From positions 1-64,000 of the forward strand of contig JAJFGB010000007.1 of assembly GCA_021776335.1 (NCBI GenBank): a stretch of DNA of 64,000 bases, given 5' to 3'. The DNA comes from Hyphococcus sp. (GTDB lineage Bacteria; Pseudomonadota; Alphaproteobacteria; Caulobacterales; Parvularculaceae). A model generated the notes under the pieces. That model made no database searches and was not told the origin of the DNA. It was given only the letters and a program-made list of their open reading frames with translations. A program made the translations under genes and the position numbers. Below, one piece after another: positions 35,247 to 44,947 of the stretch (within the stretch, counting starts at the first letter, position 1; each line of letters opens with the position of its first letter).

Positions 35247-36455
35247 TTAACCGGCAAACAGCGCGCGTTTTTTCGCCAGGGCGGTTTCTTTCAGGAAAGT
35301 TCTGACGAGTGGCCGAGCGGTGAGGCGCGCAGCGATGACACCGAACGCGACAGCAAGCGCGCCGACCGTGAGGATTGCATCCTGTGCGACGACCGATGCT
35401 GCATCGAACAGCGAAATCAAAAACAAAGCTGACGCGGCGCCCGGTGCGCCACCGAACCAGGCCAGAAACATCTGGCTTTCTTTCGGGAGTGTAGTTTTCT
35501 TCAATGAGGCAAGCCTTGGGCCCGCACGCATCACAGTGACGGCGGCGAGGGCAAAGACAATTGATAAGAGGTCGGCCTGGAGAATCCTGGGCGCCAGTAA
35601 CACGCCAAAGGCAAAATACGCGATCGGCGCGACATTGTGCTCGACCAGCCTGCGCAGCCGAACTCGCGTGGTCACGAGCGCAGTGGACTGTTCGCCCCAG
35701 AGAAGGCCTGCAGCGGCGGCGGCAATCACCGAGTGGGCGCCAAGAAGCGGCGCCAACATAAAGGCTGCGCCGCCGGCCAAAATTGGCAACCATCCGGTTC
35801 TCTTTCCCGGTTTAAGCCGATTGCCGACCATCGCAGTGGCAAGACCGAGGCTTCCGCCGAGGGCAAAACCGATCAATAGCATGCGGCTTGCCTCCAGCAG
35901 CGGTGTGACCAGGGGCATACCCTGAGGCGCTGCGCTGGCGGTCGCCTCAAGTAATACAGCAATTGGGAGGCCGAGCGCGAGGATTGCCGCGCTTTCCAGC
36001 CGTACCGCGGCTTTGATAGTGGCGTGCGCTGGCGCATCAGTGACCGCCCGCCGATCAAAAGCCGCACCGTTGAGGGTGAGCGTTCCAGCGAGCAACATCG
36101 CAGCGCTCAGCGGAAGCTGCGGGACCAGGATAAAGGCCGCGAGGCCGCAAATGATCAAAAACAAAGGGGCGCCGCCCAAGGTCAGCCGGAATGAGGCGGG
36201 ACAGACAGTGGCCAAACGTGAGACACGGAATTGACACGCTGCGGCGAATGCCAGGGCTGCCAGGAGAATATCTGCGCCGCCGGCAACCCATTCTGAAGGC
36301 ATAAACGGCCCACCGGCGACCCGATAAAATAGTGATGCGCCGGCGCCGGCAACCAACATCATCGCAGGCGCGCGTGCTGCGACACCGACGATTCTCGTCT
36401 TGTTCAGAATCCAGAATGTGACGACACATAAAGTCGCCGCGATTACCAAAGTCAT
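35247..36455 (-). CDS. Monovalent cation:proton antiporter family membrane protein
   Basis: A 402-residue integral membrane protein with about eleven to twelve hydrophobic segments. The arrangement resembles Na+/H+ exchangers: LAALAFAAACQFRVSRL in an early helix, GAAFDRRAV and AAVRLESAAILALGLPIAVL midway (ES replacing the usual ESL/ND pattern), and LAWFGGAPGAASALFLI near the end, matching the WGGLRGA-type segment of CPA1 exchangers. The exact ion and direction are unknown. Its 3' end stops 3 bases from the TfoX-like gene, and the 5' region lacks an obvious ribosome site. Confidence 0.75.
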   Translation of the reverse strand: MTLVIAATLCVVTFWILNKTRIVGVAARAPAMMLVAGAGASLFYRVAGGPFMPSEWVAGGADILLAALAFAAACQFRVSRLATVCPASFRLTLGGAPLFLIICGLAAFILVPQLPLSAAMLLAGTLTLNGAAFDRRAVTDAPAHATIKAAVRLESAAILALGLPIAVLLEATASAAPQGMPLVTPLLEASRMLLIGFALGGSLGLATAMVGNRLKPGKRTGWLPILAGGAAFMLAPLLGAHSVIAAAAAGLLWGEQSTALVTTRVRLRRLVEHNVAPIAYFAFGVLLAPRILQADLLSIVFALAAVTVMRAGPRLASLKKTTLPKESQMFLAWFGGAPGAASALFLISLFDAASVVAQDAILTVGALAVAFGVIAARLTARPLVRTFLKETALAKKRALFAG

Positions 36456-36919
36456 ATAATTATTATTTTAACCGCTATTGCAGGTCAGCGCTTTTCAATG
36501 GCGCCGAATCACTCATTCGCAACCGTGAGTTGATCCGCTGTTAATTGCAAATTGATTTTTGGAGAGGGATTGACCGCATGCGGCATATTCTTTGGCTTTA
36601 AGCCTCCCATGCGTGGCGCCGAACATCGCTGCGAGGCTTGGCTCCAAACAAAACCATAAAAATACGAATGATCTGTCGGTTGTGTTATATTAGAACGGCC
36701 CGCATATGGTGTCGCCGATGCAGCGCCGATTTCTTCGACACATTCTGAGAAAGCCAAATTGATCATGGCGGCTTGAGCAATATCGAATTGGCTCTACGCG
36801 GCTGATAGCCGTGACGAGCATGTTGCGGAAAAGCAAGATTGGCTCCATCAACGCGGGAAATTGATGGGGCAGGCTGTATTCGCTAGTGCAGGCGCCATTC
36901 TATCGCGATTTTGTTGAGA
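36456..36919. other. 464-base AT-richer gap without a supported gene
   Basis: Between the divergent antiporter and thiO genes I find no convincing coding region; an 85-codon minus-strand frame at 36766-36509 lacks domain character. The stretch holds imperfect inverted segments AGCCAAATT (36753 region) and AATTGGCT (36788 region), and CGGCTGATAGCCG. No THI-box (TPP riboswitch) core with CTGAGA is visible upstream of thiO. It probably carries promoters for both genes and possibly a small RNA. Confidence 0.5.
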
Positions 36920-38062
36920 GTGAAAAAATTGAGCGCGAAAGTTTTTGACATCGCAATTATTGGCGGCGGGATCATTGGTCTGACGCTTGCGCGGGCATTG
37001 CAGCGATATAAAGCGCAAGTCGTTATTATCGATGCAGGGGCGAAGATTCCACCTGCAACGAATGCTGCGGCGGGAATGCTGGCGCCGTCTTTTGAAGAGG
37101 CGATTGCGGCCGATGAAGCGCTCTATGCTTTTGGCGCCTACAGTCTCGGCATGTGGTCCGATTTCGCCATTGCTCTGCAAGAGGAGACCGGCCAGTCAAT
37201 CGATTATCGCGCCGACGGTATACTCGGCATTGCTTTTGATGAGGGCGGGGCGCGACGCCTCAACAGTGAAGCTGAGGCGCTTTTCGATCGCGGCGCCGAC
37301 ATTGAGGTATTAAGCGGGGGAGACGCGCGTGAGCTGGAACCGGCCCTGTCAGAAAAAGTTGCCGGCGCAATCTATGCTAAAAAAGATGCGCAAGTTGATC
37401 CGCGCAAAACGCTCGCGGCTTTGCATCTCGCTTTCACCAAAAATGGCGGAACGCTTTTTTCCCACCTAGTTGATGTTGTAACGCAAAGTAATTCTGCTTT
37501 CGAAATTGTTCTTGGCAATGGCGACCGGATTGCAGCGGGGCGCCTTGTGATCGCCAGCGGCGCCGCTGCTCGCTCATTGATAGATGATTTGCCGCCGCCG
37601 CCCATCCGGTCGGTGAAGGGCGAGGCAGTCGCGGTCGCGGCGCCTGACGTCGCCTTCCGGCGTGTTATCCGGGCGCCAGGCGCCTATCTTTGTCCGAAAG
37701 CCGGTGGGCGCGTCATCATTGGAGCCACCGAGATTGAACATCTTGATGACTATGATGTTGATGACGAAGCCATAGCCGCTCTTGTCGCCCATGGCGCTCG
37801 GGCAGTGCCGACTATCGCCAGGTTCCCTGAGGTTGAGCGATGGGCGGGGTTAAGGCCGGCGACACCCGATGGAGCGCCAATCCTTGGCCACGATCTTCGC
37901 GGGCCAGAGGGCGTATTTCTGGCGCTCGGCCATCATCGCAACGGCATTTTGCTTGCGCCCGCGAGCGCCGAAGCGCTGGCGCCTGAGATTTTAGGTGGTG
38001 GCGAAGCCATTGAAACAGCGGCATTTCGGCCTTCCCGGTTTTCCGGGGCGAAATATGGTTAG
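36920..38062 (+). CDS. thiO: Glycine oxidase ThiO
   Basis: FAD enzyme that oxidises glycine to the imine used to build the thiazole ring of thiamine. The 380-residue protein has the dinucleotide-binding motif IAIIGGGIIGLTLARAL near the N-terminus, NAAAGMLAPSFEE typical of ThiO, GEAVAV in the substrate domain, and C-terminal RPATPDGAPILG and LALGHHRNGILLAPASAEAL. The start is uncertain: GTG 36920 is used here, with TTG 36929 and TTG 36911 as alternatives, because only a weak GAGAG precedes them. It is separate from thiS-thiG, which lie about 12 kb away. Confidence 0.9.
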   Translation: MKKLSAKVFDIAIIGGGIIGLTLARALQRYKAQVVIIDAGAKIPPATNAAAGMLAPSFEEAIAADEALYAFGAYSLGMWSDFAIALQEETGQSIDYRADGILGIAFDEGGARRLNSEAEALFDRGADIEVLSGGDARELEPALSEKVAGAIYAKKDAQVDPRKTLAALHLAFTKNGGTLFSHLVDVVTQSNSAFEIVLGNGDRIAAGRLVIASGAAARSLIDDLPPPPIRSVKGEAVAVAAPDVAFRRVIRAPGAYLCPKAGGRVIIGATEIEHLDDYDVDDEAIAALVAHGARAVPTIARFPEVERWAGLRPATPDGAPILGHDLRGPEGVFLALGHHRNGILLAPASAEALAPEILGGGEAIETAAFRPSRFSGAKYG

Positions 38063-38122
38063 CGCTTTATTGACCTCTGGGACGCAGGATGGGTCCGAAA
38101 AGGCTATTTCGAAGGCAAAATC

Positions 38123-38968
38123 ATGGTTTCTGAAGTTACTGCTGCCCATGGAACCACCCAGGTAGTGTCTGCGTTGAAGCGTGCCAGCGCATCAACCGGC
38201 GCCGGCTTTGATTTTCTGATGAAGATGGCGGTGCGCGAAAGCAGCCTCGATCCCTCTGCTACCGCCGGGACCTCCAGCGCCGCCGGCCTGTTTCAGTTTA
38301 TCGAGCAGACCTGGCTCGGCGCTGTCAAACAATATGGCGGGCAGCACGGCCTTGCCGATTTCTCGGCGGATATTGTCCGCGATGCTTCGGGGCGATTTGC
38401 CGTTGGAAATACAGCGCGCCGAGAGGAAATTTTAGGTCTCCGATTTGATGCGGATATTTCCAGCGCTATGGCTGGTGAGCTTTCAAATGCGAATGCAAAA
38501 TATCTTCAGTCCAGGATTGGTCGAGCCGCTAGTTCTGCGGATCTTTATACCGCTCATTTTTTGGGACCAGCAGGCGCGGTGAAGCTGTTATCTGCTGCGG
38601 CTAACACAAAAGCCGCAGATATTCTGCCACAGGCCGCACGCGCCAACGCCAATGTGTTTTACGATGGTGAGCGTGCGAAAACCGTCAGCGAAGTTATTGG
38701 TTCAATCGCTCAGTCGATGACCTCTGCCACGCGTGACGAGCGTATCGCGCCGCCAAACGAAAAAATACAGCATTCTGATCGAAGAATTGACTCTGTTGCA
38801 AGGTTAGCGATTGAGCCATCATACCAGAACTCGGCATCAACGCGCACCCAACCGGCGTCGGCATTTTCACCTTCTCGGTTCGCGACGATGGCCTATTCAA
38901 TTATGCAGGCGCTCGACCCGACACATCTGGCATCGCGCCGTGATGAAAATTCCTCCAACGAGCGATAG
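38123..38968 (+). CDS. Lytic transglycosylase (SLT domain) protein
   Basis: A 281-residue protein with an SLT-like lysozyme domain in its first half. The catalytic glutamate is E39 in AVRESSLDPSA, followed by the substrate-groove motif SSAAGLFQFIEQTWLG and later YTAHFLGPAGAVKLL, all typical of peptidoglycan lytic transglycosylases. The C-terminal 100 residues are low-complexity and probably disordered. No signal peptide is visible, which is unusual; export by another route, such as a flagellar or other secretion channel, is possible but unproven. Tandem hairpin repeats follow the gene directly. Confidence 0.82.
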   Translation: MVSEVTAAHGTTQVVSALKRASASTGAGFDFLMKMAVRESSLDPSATAGTSSAAGLFQFIEQTWLGAVKQYGGQHGLADFSADIVRDASGRFAVGNTARREEILGLRFDADISSAMAGELSNANAKYLQSRIGRAASSADLYTAHFLGPAGAVKLLSAAANTKAADILPQAARANANVFYDGERAKTVSEVIGSIAQSMTSATRDERIAPPNEKIQHSDRRIDSVARLAIEPSYQNSASTRTQPASAFSPSRFATMAYSIMQALDPTHLASRRDENSSNER

Positions 38969-38970
38969 CG

Positions 38971-39087
38971 CGCGACCGCGAAGGCGGTCAAGATTTTAGC
39001 AAGCGCGCCTTTGCGCGCGACCGCGAAGGCGGTCAAGATTTTAGCAAGCGGGCCTTCGCGCGCGACCGCGAAAGCGCCCGGTCAGGT
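38971..39087. repeat. Tandem 45-bp repeats, each containing a terminator-like hairpin
   Basis: Two full 45-bp units (38971-39015 and 39016-39060) differ at only two positions, and a third, diverged unit begins at 39061. Each full unit holds the perfect 6-bp stem GACCGC-GAAG-GCGGTC followed by AAGATTTT, which looks like a weak intrinsic terminator for the plus strand. They lie between the lytic transglycosylase gene and the end of the convergent pentapeptide gene. Confidence 0.85.
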
Positions 39088-39113
39088 CGTCATCTTAGAC
39101 ACGAGTTTTTGCT

Positions 39114-39965
39114 TTAGCAGCGAGGCGCCGCAACCCCCGTCGGGAGTTTGGTGCCGTCATTGGCGCAGGCCTCGGCCAGTTGCTCGCTGGTGAGATTGAG
39201 CGCGCCAGAAAGATCCGCGCCTTGAAGACGGGTTCCGATAAATTTTGCGGCCTGCAAGTCTGCGCCGCCGAATGCAGCGCCTTTCAACACAGCCTTGTCA
39301 AATCTTACGCCGGTCAAATCCGCACCTTCGAAGGTGGTGTTGGTCAGATCAGAACCGACAAATACGGCGCCGGCTCCATAAGTTTCCGTCAAATTCGCGC
39401 CGCGCAGATTGGCCCCGGAAAAGGAAGCGAACGAGATATCGCCACCGGTAAAATTTGAACCGCTGAAATCGCTTGCCCGGGCGACGGCTTCGCGCAATTC
39501 GGCGTCGGTGAAGTCACTGTCGGGAAACATTGCGGCGTTGAGGTTTGCTTTGGCCATGCGCGCGCCGTTGAAGTTTACCTGTTTGCCGCTCGCGCCTTCG
39601 AGGATCGCGTCGTCGAGGAGCGCGCCGTTAAACTGCGCCGCAGAGACATTGGATCCCGCAAAATTGGTGCGCGGCAGATCCAAATTGGAAAACACTGAGC
39701 CTGTATGGTCAGCGAGCATGTGACCAGGATCGATCAGTTCGGCTTCTTTTTTTTGTGATAGAGAGGGCAATTTCATGCCCGTGCGCTCAAGCGCCTGGGA
39801 AAGTTCCGGCCCTAAATCCTCAACCTGCTTTAGCGGTTTTACGATTTCCTTGCCAATCTCAGCGACCGGGTTGGGTTTATTATACCCTCTCGATCCCGGC
39901 GTAATCGATGTTACGAGCGAGAACAAAATGATCATCATTAAAATAAGGAGCGCGACAATCTTCAT
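39114..39965 (-). CDS. Pentapeptide-repeat protein with N-terminal membrane anchor
   Basis: A 283-residue protein with one hydrophobic N-terminal segment (about 3-20) and, from about residue 90 to 260, tandem A(D/N)LXX-type pentapeptide repeats (for example NFAGSNVSAAQFNGALLDDA and FSGANLRGANLTETYGAG). These fold into a right-handed quadrilateral beta-helix. The C-terminus PRC contains one of two cysteines that could form a disulfide, which suggests a periplasmic location. Function is unknown; some relatives mimic DNA, but the membrane anchor argues against gyrase protection. GGAGAA precedes the ATG. Confidence 0.8.
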   Translation of the reverse strand: MKIVALLILMMIILFSLVTSITPGSRGYNKPNPVAEIGKEIVKPLKQVEDLGPELSQALERTGMKLPSLSQKKEAELIDPGHMLADHTGSVFSNLDLPRTNFAGSNVSAAQFNGALLDDAILEGASGKQVNFNGARMAKANLNAAMFPDSDFTDAELREAVARASDFSGSNFTGGDISFASFSGANLRGANLTETYGAGAVFVGSDLTNTTFEGADLTGVRFDKAVLKGAAFGGADLQAAKFIGTRLQGADLSGALNLTSEQLAEACANDGTKLPTGVAAPRC

Positions 39966-40099
39966 CGCAGGTATTCTCCAGGTTTTTCTGGCTGTAAGTG
40001 TCGCTCAGGGACGTCAAGGTTTGATTAAGCTTAGAACTAGAATTTTTTCACAATTGGATTGAGCTCGCATTAGCGATGCCAATAAAGCTTAATGAAAAA

Positions 40100-43000
40100 T
40101 TAAGAGCAGCCCGTGGAGGCGCCGCAACTGTCGCATTTCAAGCAGGTGCCATTGCGCACCAGCGTGAATTGTCCACAATCTGGACAGGCATCGCCCTCAT
40201 AACCCTTAATGCGTGCATCGCGCTGTGCGCCGCCAGGCGTCGCCAGAACCCCTCGGGGGGCTTTCTGGTTGACGGCGTCCGCGAGTTTGGCGATCTGGGC
40301 TTCGATTTCCGGCGGGCTTTCAGCGCTCTCAACGGGCTCAGCCTCAACATCGATAGCTTCATTTTCCTCGTCGGGTTTGATTACGTCTTCATTGGCGGAT
40401 TGCCGAAGCCTGTCGAAATCACCGCCGCGCAATATCACAAGATTGTCGGTTACGGTCGACCGGCTAAATCCTTTTGAAATCAGATTTGTGGCGTCGGCTT
40501 GCGTTTTTTCTTCACTAACGCCGCGCCCGATTGCGTCCACTGCCGACTCGGCGGGATTAACTTGTGCAAGGTCGCTGCGGCCAAGATAGGAAATAGCGAG
40601 CTCTCGGAAAATATAATCGAGAATAGACGTCGCATGCTTGATCTGGTCGTTGCCCTTGACCGGCCCCGCTGGATCGAACCGTGTAAACACATAAGCGTCG
40701 ACATATTCATCAAGAGGGACGCCATATTGAAGGCCAAGTGATACGGCGATCGCAAAATTATTCATCAGGCTACGGAACGCAGCGCCTTCCTTGTGCATGT
40801 CGATAAAAATTTCACCGACCTCACCCTCGTCAAATTCGCCTGTATGAAGATAGACCTTGTGGCCGCCGACAATAGCTTTCTGGATATAGCCCTTGCGGCG
40901 ATCGGGCAGGCGACGACGACCAGGCGTTCGCTCGATTATGCGCTCAACAATACGCTCGGCGACTATTTGTGATTTCTGCGCCGATGGGGCGGCGCCAAGC
41001 GCATCCGCCAAATCGTCGTCTTCCTCGCTATCAGCACGGATCAACGCCGAAGCAAGCGGCTGCGACAATTTTGAGCCATCGCGATAGAGTGCGATTGACT
41101 TAAGGCCAAGTTGCCAGGCGAGCATGTAACTTTTGGCGCAATCGTTGATGCTTGCCGCCGCCGGCAGATTTACTGTCTTCGAGATGGCGCCGGAAATAAA
41201 CGGCTGGCTTGCCGCCATGATATTGAGATGCGCCTCGACTGGAAGGGCGCGCGTTCCTATGCGTCCGCAAGGCGTTGCGCAATCAAAGACTGCGTAATGT
41301 TCTTCTTTCAGATGCGGCGCGCCTTCGACGGTCATGGCGCCGCAACAAAACAAATTGGCTTGATGAATTTCTTCATCGCCAAAACCGAGATCGCGAAGCA
41401 CTTCATAACCCGTGTCGCTCATCTGGCTTTCTCTCATGCCGAGGACATGCCGGCAAAAATCTTCGCCCAGGGCTTGCGGCGTAAAAGCGTATGTCATGTC
41501 GAATGCCGTTTTCAGGCGTTCTTCCAGTGCTTTGAGGTGACGATCCTCAAACCCTTCGCCGCGAAGGTCATCGAGGCAAACACCCGGCGCGTCTTTCAAT
41601 GTCGACCGCCCGATCGCGTAATTGACAATATCGTCAACCTCACCAGCCTCATAGCCAAGCGCTTGCAATGCCGCCGGCACGGCGCGATTGATGATTTTTA
41701 AATTCCCGCCACCGGCCAGTTTTTTGAACTTGACCAGAGCGAAGTCCGGTTCGATCCCTGTCGTATCGCAATCCATGACAAGGCCGATCGTTCCGGTTGG
41801 CGCGACCACGCTCACTTGGGCGTTACGAAAGCCATTGATTGCGCCAAGCTCGTAGGCTTCATTCCAAACCCTGCGAGCGCCGTCAGTCAGCGTGGTCCAT
41901 GGGCAGGCAGAAGCGTCGAATTGTGCAGGCTCGCTGTTGAGGTCTTCGAAATCGCCGCCCAGTGCAACACCAACGCAAGCCCTGCGATGATTGCGCAGCA
42001 CCCGCAGCATTGCGTTGCGATTGTTGCTGAATTCGGTGAACGGGCCGACTGCCGACGCCATTTCCGCAGATGCCCGATAGGCCGCCCCGGTCATTAACGC
42101 GGAAACGCCTGCTGCAACAGCGCGGCCTTCGTCGCTGTCATAGGCGATGCCGGATGCCATCAGCAATCCACCAAGGTTAGCAAATCCAAGCCCAAGCGTG
42201 CGGTAGTCAAACGAACGGCGTGCGATCTTTGCTGACGGATATTGCGCCATCAGCACTGATATATCGAGCGTCAAAGTCCACAACCGGCATGCATGTTCGA
42301 ATGCGTTCGCATCGAACTCGTCGTCGGTTTTAAACTTCAGCAAATTGAGCGACGCTAAATTGCAGGCGGTGTCGTCAAGAAACATATATTCGGAGCACGG
42401 ATTTGAGGCCCTGATGTCGCCGCCTTCGGGGCAGGTGTGCCAGGCATTGATGGTGTCGTGAAACTGAAGTCCCGGGTCAGCGCAAGCCCATGCGGTCGCG
42501 CAAATATCTTGCCACAACTCGCGTGCATTGATGGTTTTTACGGTTGCGCCGTCGACACGCCGCGTCAGCGCCCAGTCATCATTGTCTGCAACGGCGTTCA
42601 AAAAACTGTCGGTGATACGAACGGAATTATTGGAATTCTGACCGGCGATGGTGCGATAGCTTTCTGAGTCCCAATCAAGGTCATAAGTGTCAATCGTGAT
42701 CGATCGATAACCTTGTTTTGCGTAGTCGAGAATGCGGTTGATGGAGCCGTCCGGAATGAACGATTTTCGGGCGCTGCGGATAGCTGATTTCAGTGTGGTG
42801 TTTTTGCCCGGATCGACCTGCGCCTCGTCATTGCCGAGAACCCAGCACGCCGAAAGCACGAGGGGGAGGTGCTTTGCCAGAGCGTGCGATCCCGCGACCA
42901 GAGCTGCAACTTTTTCTTCTTCACGGGCTTTCCACGTCACAAATTGTTCGATGTCGGGATGATCAACATCGACGATCACCATCTTTGCCGCGCGACGTGT

Positions 43001-43819
43001 CGTGCCGCCGGATTTTACAGCGCCTGCGGCTGCGTCGCCGACTTTGAGAAAGCTCAACAGGCCGGAACTTTTTCCGCCGCTCGACAATGGCTCGTCAGCG
43101 GCGCGAATGTTTGAAAAATTTGTGCCTGACCCGGAGCCGTATTTGAACAACAAAGCTTCGCGTTTCCAAAGATCCATGACGCCGTTCTCGCCAGCAAGGC
43201 TGTCGTCGACTGACTGGATAAAACAGGCGTGCGGTTGCGGGCGTTCATAGGCGCTGTCCGACGTGGTCAGCTGCCCATTTTCGTGATCGACGTAAAAATG
43301 CCCCTGGCCGGCGCCGTCAATGCCATAGGCCCAGTGAAGGCCGGTATTGAACCATTGCGGGCTGTTGGGCGCCGCAATTTGCATGGCCAGCATGGCGCGC
43401 ATTTCATCGAAATAAACCTGCGCAGCATCCTCATTGTCAAAATAGCCGCCCTTCCAGCCCCAATAGGTCCAGGCGCCCGCCATGCGGTCAAATATCTGTT
43501 TCGCCGACTTTTCCGCGCCATAACGCTCTTCGGCCGGCAATTTCGCGAGCGCTGCCACATTCGGCATGGATCGCTGCAGGAATTTCGGAACGCCTTTTTC
43601 CGGTACCTTTCGCGTGGCTGCCGGTACGCCCGCTTTGCGGAGGTATTTTTGCGCCAGAATGTCGATCGCCGTCTGGCTCCAGCCCTTCGGGACCTCCAGA
43701 TCGCGCATCTCAAATATTATCTCACCCGTGATTGAGCGTATTTCAGAATCAGCGCGCCGAAATGCAATCGCCCCATAGGGCGTGCCGGTTTGTTGTGAAA
43801 ATCTGCGGTCAATACGCAT
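40100..43819 (-). CDS. nrdJ: Vitamin B12-dependent ribonucleoside-diphosphate reductase (class II)
   Basis: Reduces ribonucleotides to deoxyribonucleotides using adenosylcobalamin as radical source. The 1,239-residue length is normal for NrdJ. Landmarks are [48 protein letters not shown] (active-site region), [20 protein letters not shown], and a C-terminal zinc-ribbon-like tail with CPDCGQF and [11 protein letters not shown], which carries the redox-active cysteines. It is a single gene, divergent from the NDUFA12-like gene. I see no cobalamin riboswitch in the 202-base upstream gap. Confidence 0.97.
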   Translation of the reverse strand: MRIDRRFSQQTGTPYGAIAFRRADSEIRSITGEIIFEMRDLEVPKGWSQTAIDILAQKYLRKAGVPAATRKVPEKGVPKFLQRSMPNVAALAKLPAEERYGAEKSAKQIFDRMAGAWTYWGWKGGYFDNEDAAQVYFDEMRAMLAMQIAAPNSPQWFNTGLHWAYGIDGAGQGHFYVDHENGQLTTSDSAYERPQPHACFIQSVDDSLAGENGVMDLWKREALLFKYGSGSGTNFSNIRAADEPLSSGGKSSGLLSFLKVGDAAAGAVKSGGTTRRAAKMVIVDVDHPDIEQFVTWKAREEEKVAALVAGSHALAKHLPLVLSACWVLGNDEAQVDPGKNTTLKSAIRSARKSFIPDGSINRILDYAKQGYRSITIDTYDLDWDSESYRTIAGQNSNNSVRITDSFLNAVADNDDWALTRRVDGATVKTINARELWQDICATAWACADPGLQFHDTINAWHTCPEGGDIRASNPCSEYMFLDDTACNLASLNLLKFKTDDEFDANAFEHACRLWTLTLDISVLMAQYPSAKIARRSFDYRTLGLGFANLGGLLMASGIAYDSDEGRAVAAGVSALMTGAAYRASAEMASAVGPFTEFSNNRNAMLRVLRNHRRACVGVALGGDFEDLNSEPAQFDASACPWTTLTDGARRVWNEAYELGAINGFRNAQVSVVAPTGTIGLVMDCDTTGIEPDFALVKFKKLAGGGNLKIINRAVPAALQALGYEAGEVDDIVNYAIGRSTLKDAPGVCLDDLRGEGFEDRHLKALEERLKTAFDMTYAFTPQALGEDFCRHVLGMRESQMSDTGYEVLRDLGFGDEEIHQANLFCCGAMTVEGAPHLKEEHYAVFDCATPCGRIGTRALPVEAHLNIMAASQPFISGAISKTVNLPAAASINDCAKSYMLAWQLGLKSIALYRDGSKLSQPLASALIRADSEEDDDLADALGAAPSAQKSQIVAERIVERIIERTPGRRRLPDRRKGYIQKAIVGGHKVYLHTGEFDEGEVGEIFIDMHKEGAAFRSLMNNFAIAVSLGLQYGVPLDEYVDAYVFTRFDPAGPVKGNDQIKHATSILDYIFRELAISYLGRSDLAQVNPAESAVDAIGRGVSEEKTQADATNLISKGFSRSTVTDNLVILRGGDFDRLRQSANEDVIKPDEENEAIDVEAEPVESAESPPEIEAQIAKLADAVNQKAPRGVLATPGGAQRDARIKGYEGDACPDCGQFTLVRNGTCLKCDSCGASTGCS

Positions 43820-44021
43820 GTTTCGGGTCCCGCCGGGCGCGCCCGGGTTTGTTGATCAGCCCATAAATATAGTCGTTTGAGAGCCCTCGCTCTAGCAATT
43901 TCGTGGTAAATTCAAGGGAAAACAGCCGCAGAAAGCTCTATTGCCCGACCTCACGACGGGCGCCATATTCCCGCCGCTGGCCTAGGCTAGTGGTATTGCC
44001 GATTTAACAGCCTGGAAATCC

Positions 44022-44438
44022 ATGTTTTCACAACTATTCACCTGGTGGAACTCCAAGACCATGGGCACGTCCTTTACGCTTTGGCGGCGGCGGGCGCGCC
44101 TTGTTGGTAAGGACGAGCAAGGTAATCGCTATTTCGAAGAGAAACAGTCGGCCATCGCCGATCGGCCCCGCCGACGCTGGGTGGTTTATCATGGCGTCGC
44201 TGAAGCTTCGCGTGTGACGCCGGATTGGCATGGCTGGATGCATCACACATTTGATGAACCGCCGACCGTTGCGCCCTTGACGCGCCGGGCCTGGGAGAGG
44301 GACCATCTGCCAAACATGACCGGAACACCGCTGGCCTATCATCCGCCTGGTAGCCTGTCGCGTGCGGGCGGGCCGACGGATGTCAATGACGATTATGAGG
44401 CCTGGACGCCTGACGGCGTTGAAGGCGCGGGAGAGTAA
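44022..44438 (+). CDS. NADH:ubiquinone oxidoreductase accessory subunit, NDUFA12 family
   Basis: A 138-residue homologue of mitochondrial complex I subunit NDUFA12 (B17.2), which is found in alphaproteobacteria. It shows the family pattern VGKDEQGNRYFEEK, RRRWVVYHGVAEASRVTPDW and WHGWMHHTFDEPP, ending with YEAWTPDG. It would sit at the peripheral arm of complex I near the membrane. No nuo operon is in the window. It starts a three-gene operon: mlaD begins 2 bases after its stop codon. Confidence 0.93.
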   Translation: MFSQLFTWWNSKTMGTSFTLWRRRARLVGKDEQGNRYFEEKQSAIADRPRRRWVVYHGVAEASRVTPDWHGWMHHTFDEPPTVAPLTRRAWERDHLPNMTGTPLAYHPPGSLSRAGGPTDVNDDYEAWTPDGVEGAGE

Positions 44439-44440
44439 CG

Positions 44441-44947
44441 ATGGATCGTTCGGGAATATTCGAAACCATTATCGGCATGGTCGTGATCGCGGTGGCGGCA
44501 GCGTTTATGGTTTATGCCTATGGCGTTAGCGGTAGAAACATCGGCGCCGACCACTATCGGCTGGAAGCGGTTTTCGGTCGTGTCGACGGCGTCACAGTGG
44601 GGTCAGAGGTGCGCATTGCGGGAGTGAAGATTGGGTCGGTCGCTGCAAATCGTCTCAATTCCGATACATATGAAGCGGACGTCGAATTATCGATCGTCGC
44701 CGATGTACAAATTCCTGATGATTCGGTGGCGAAGATTGTTTCTGATGGCTTTCTCGGCGGCGCCCATGTGGCAATCGAGCCTGGCGCATCGGAAGAGATG
44801 ATGCGCGAAGGAGAGAAAATCACAATCACTCAAGGCTCGGTCGATCTTCTGGGGCTTGCGGTGCAATCCTTTACGAACCAGTCGGGTGGCGGTGGCAACA
44901 CCAGCGACGCGGGTGAAACCGAACTCGATCCGCTTGGAGAATTGTGA
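44441..44947 (+). CDS. mlaD: Outer membrane lipid asymmetry protein MlaD
   Basis: A 168-residue MCE protein with one membrane anchor (about 7-27) and a single MCE domain (about 38-115: FGRVDGVTVGSEVRIAGVKI, KIVSDGFLGGAHVAIEPG). A short hydrophobic pore-helix segment around DLLGLAVQSF follows. Its length and sequence fit classical MlaD, the hexameric phospholipid carrier of the retrograde Mla pathway. Its ATPase and permease partners are not adjacent. They may be the genes at 26722-28643 or others elsewhere. It overlaps the DUF2155 gene by one base. Confidence 0.9.
   Translation: MDRSGIFETIIGMVVIAVAAAFMVYAYGVSGRNIGADHYRLEAVFGRVDGVTVGSEVRIAGVKIGSVAANRLNSDTYEADVELSIVADVQIPDDSVAKIVSDGFLGGAHVAIEPGASEEMMREGEKITITQGSVDLLGLAVQSFTNQSGGGGNTSDAGETELDPLGEL

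Noticed and set aside
34441-35793. 450-codon minus-strand reading frame
   Set aside because: It covers parts of ivd, the TfoX-like gene and the antiporter, all of which have convincing domains; this frame has none.
36509-36766. 85-codon minus-strand frame in the gap before thiO
   Set aside because: No supported ribosome site, no domain and no sign of typical codon use.
41111-41701. 196-codon plus-strand reading frame
   Set aside because: It is antisense to nrdJ and lacks any recognisable motif.
43820-44021. Cobalamin riboswitch or NrdR box upstream of nrdJ
   Set aside because: No B12-box core is visible, and the palindromic AT stretch does not match the NrdR consensus.
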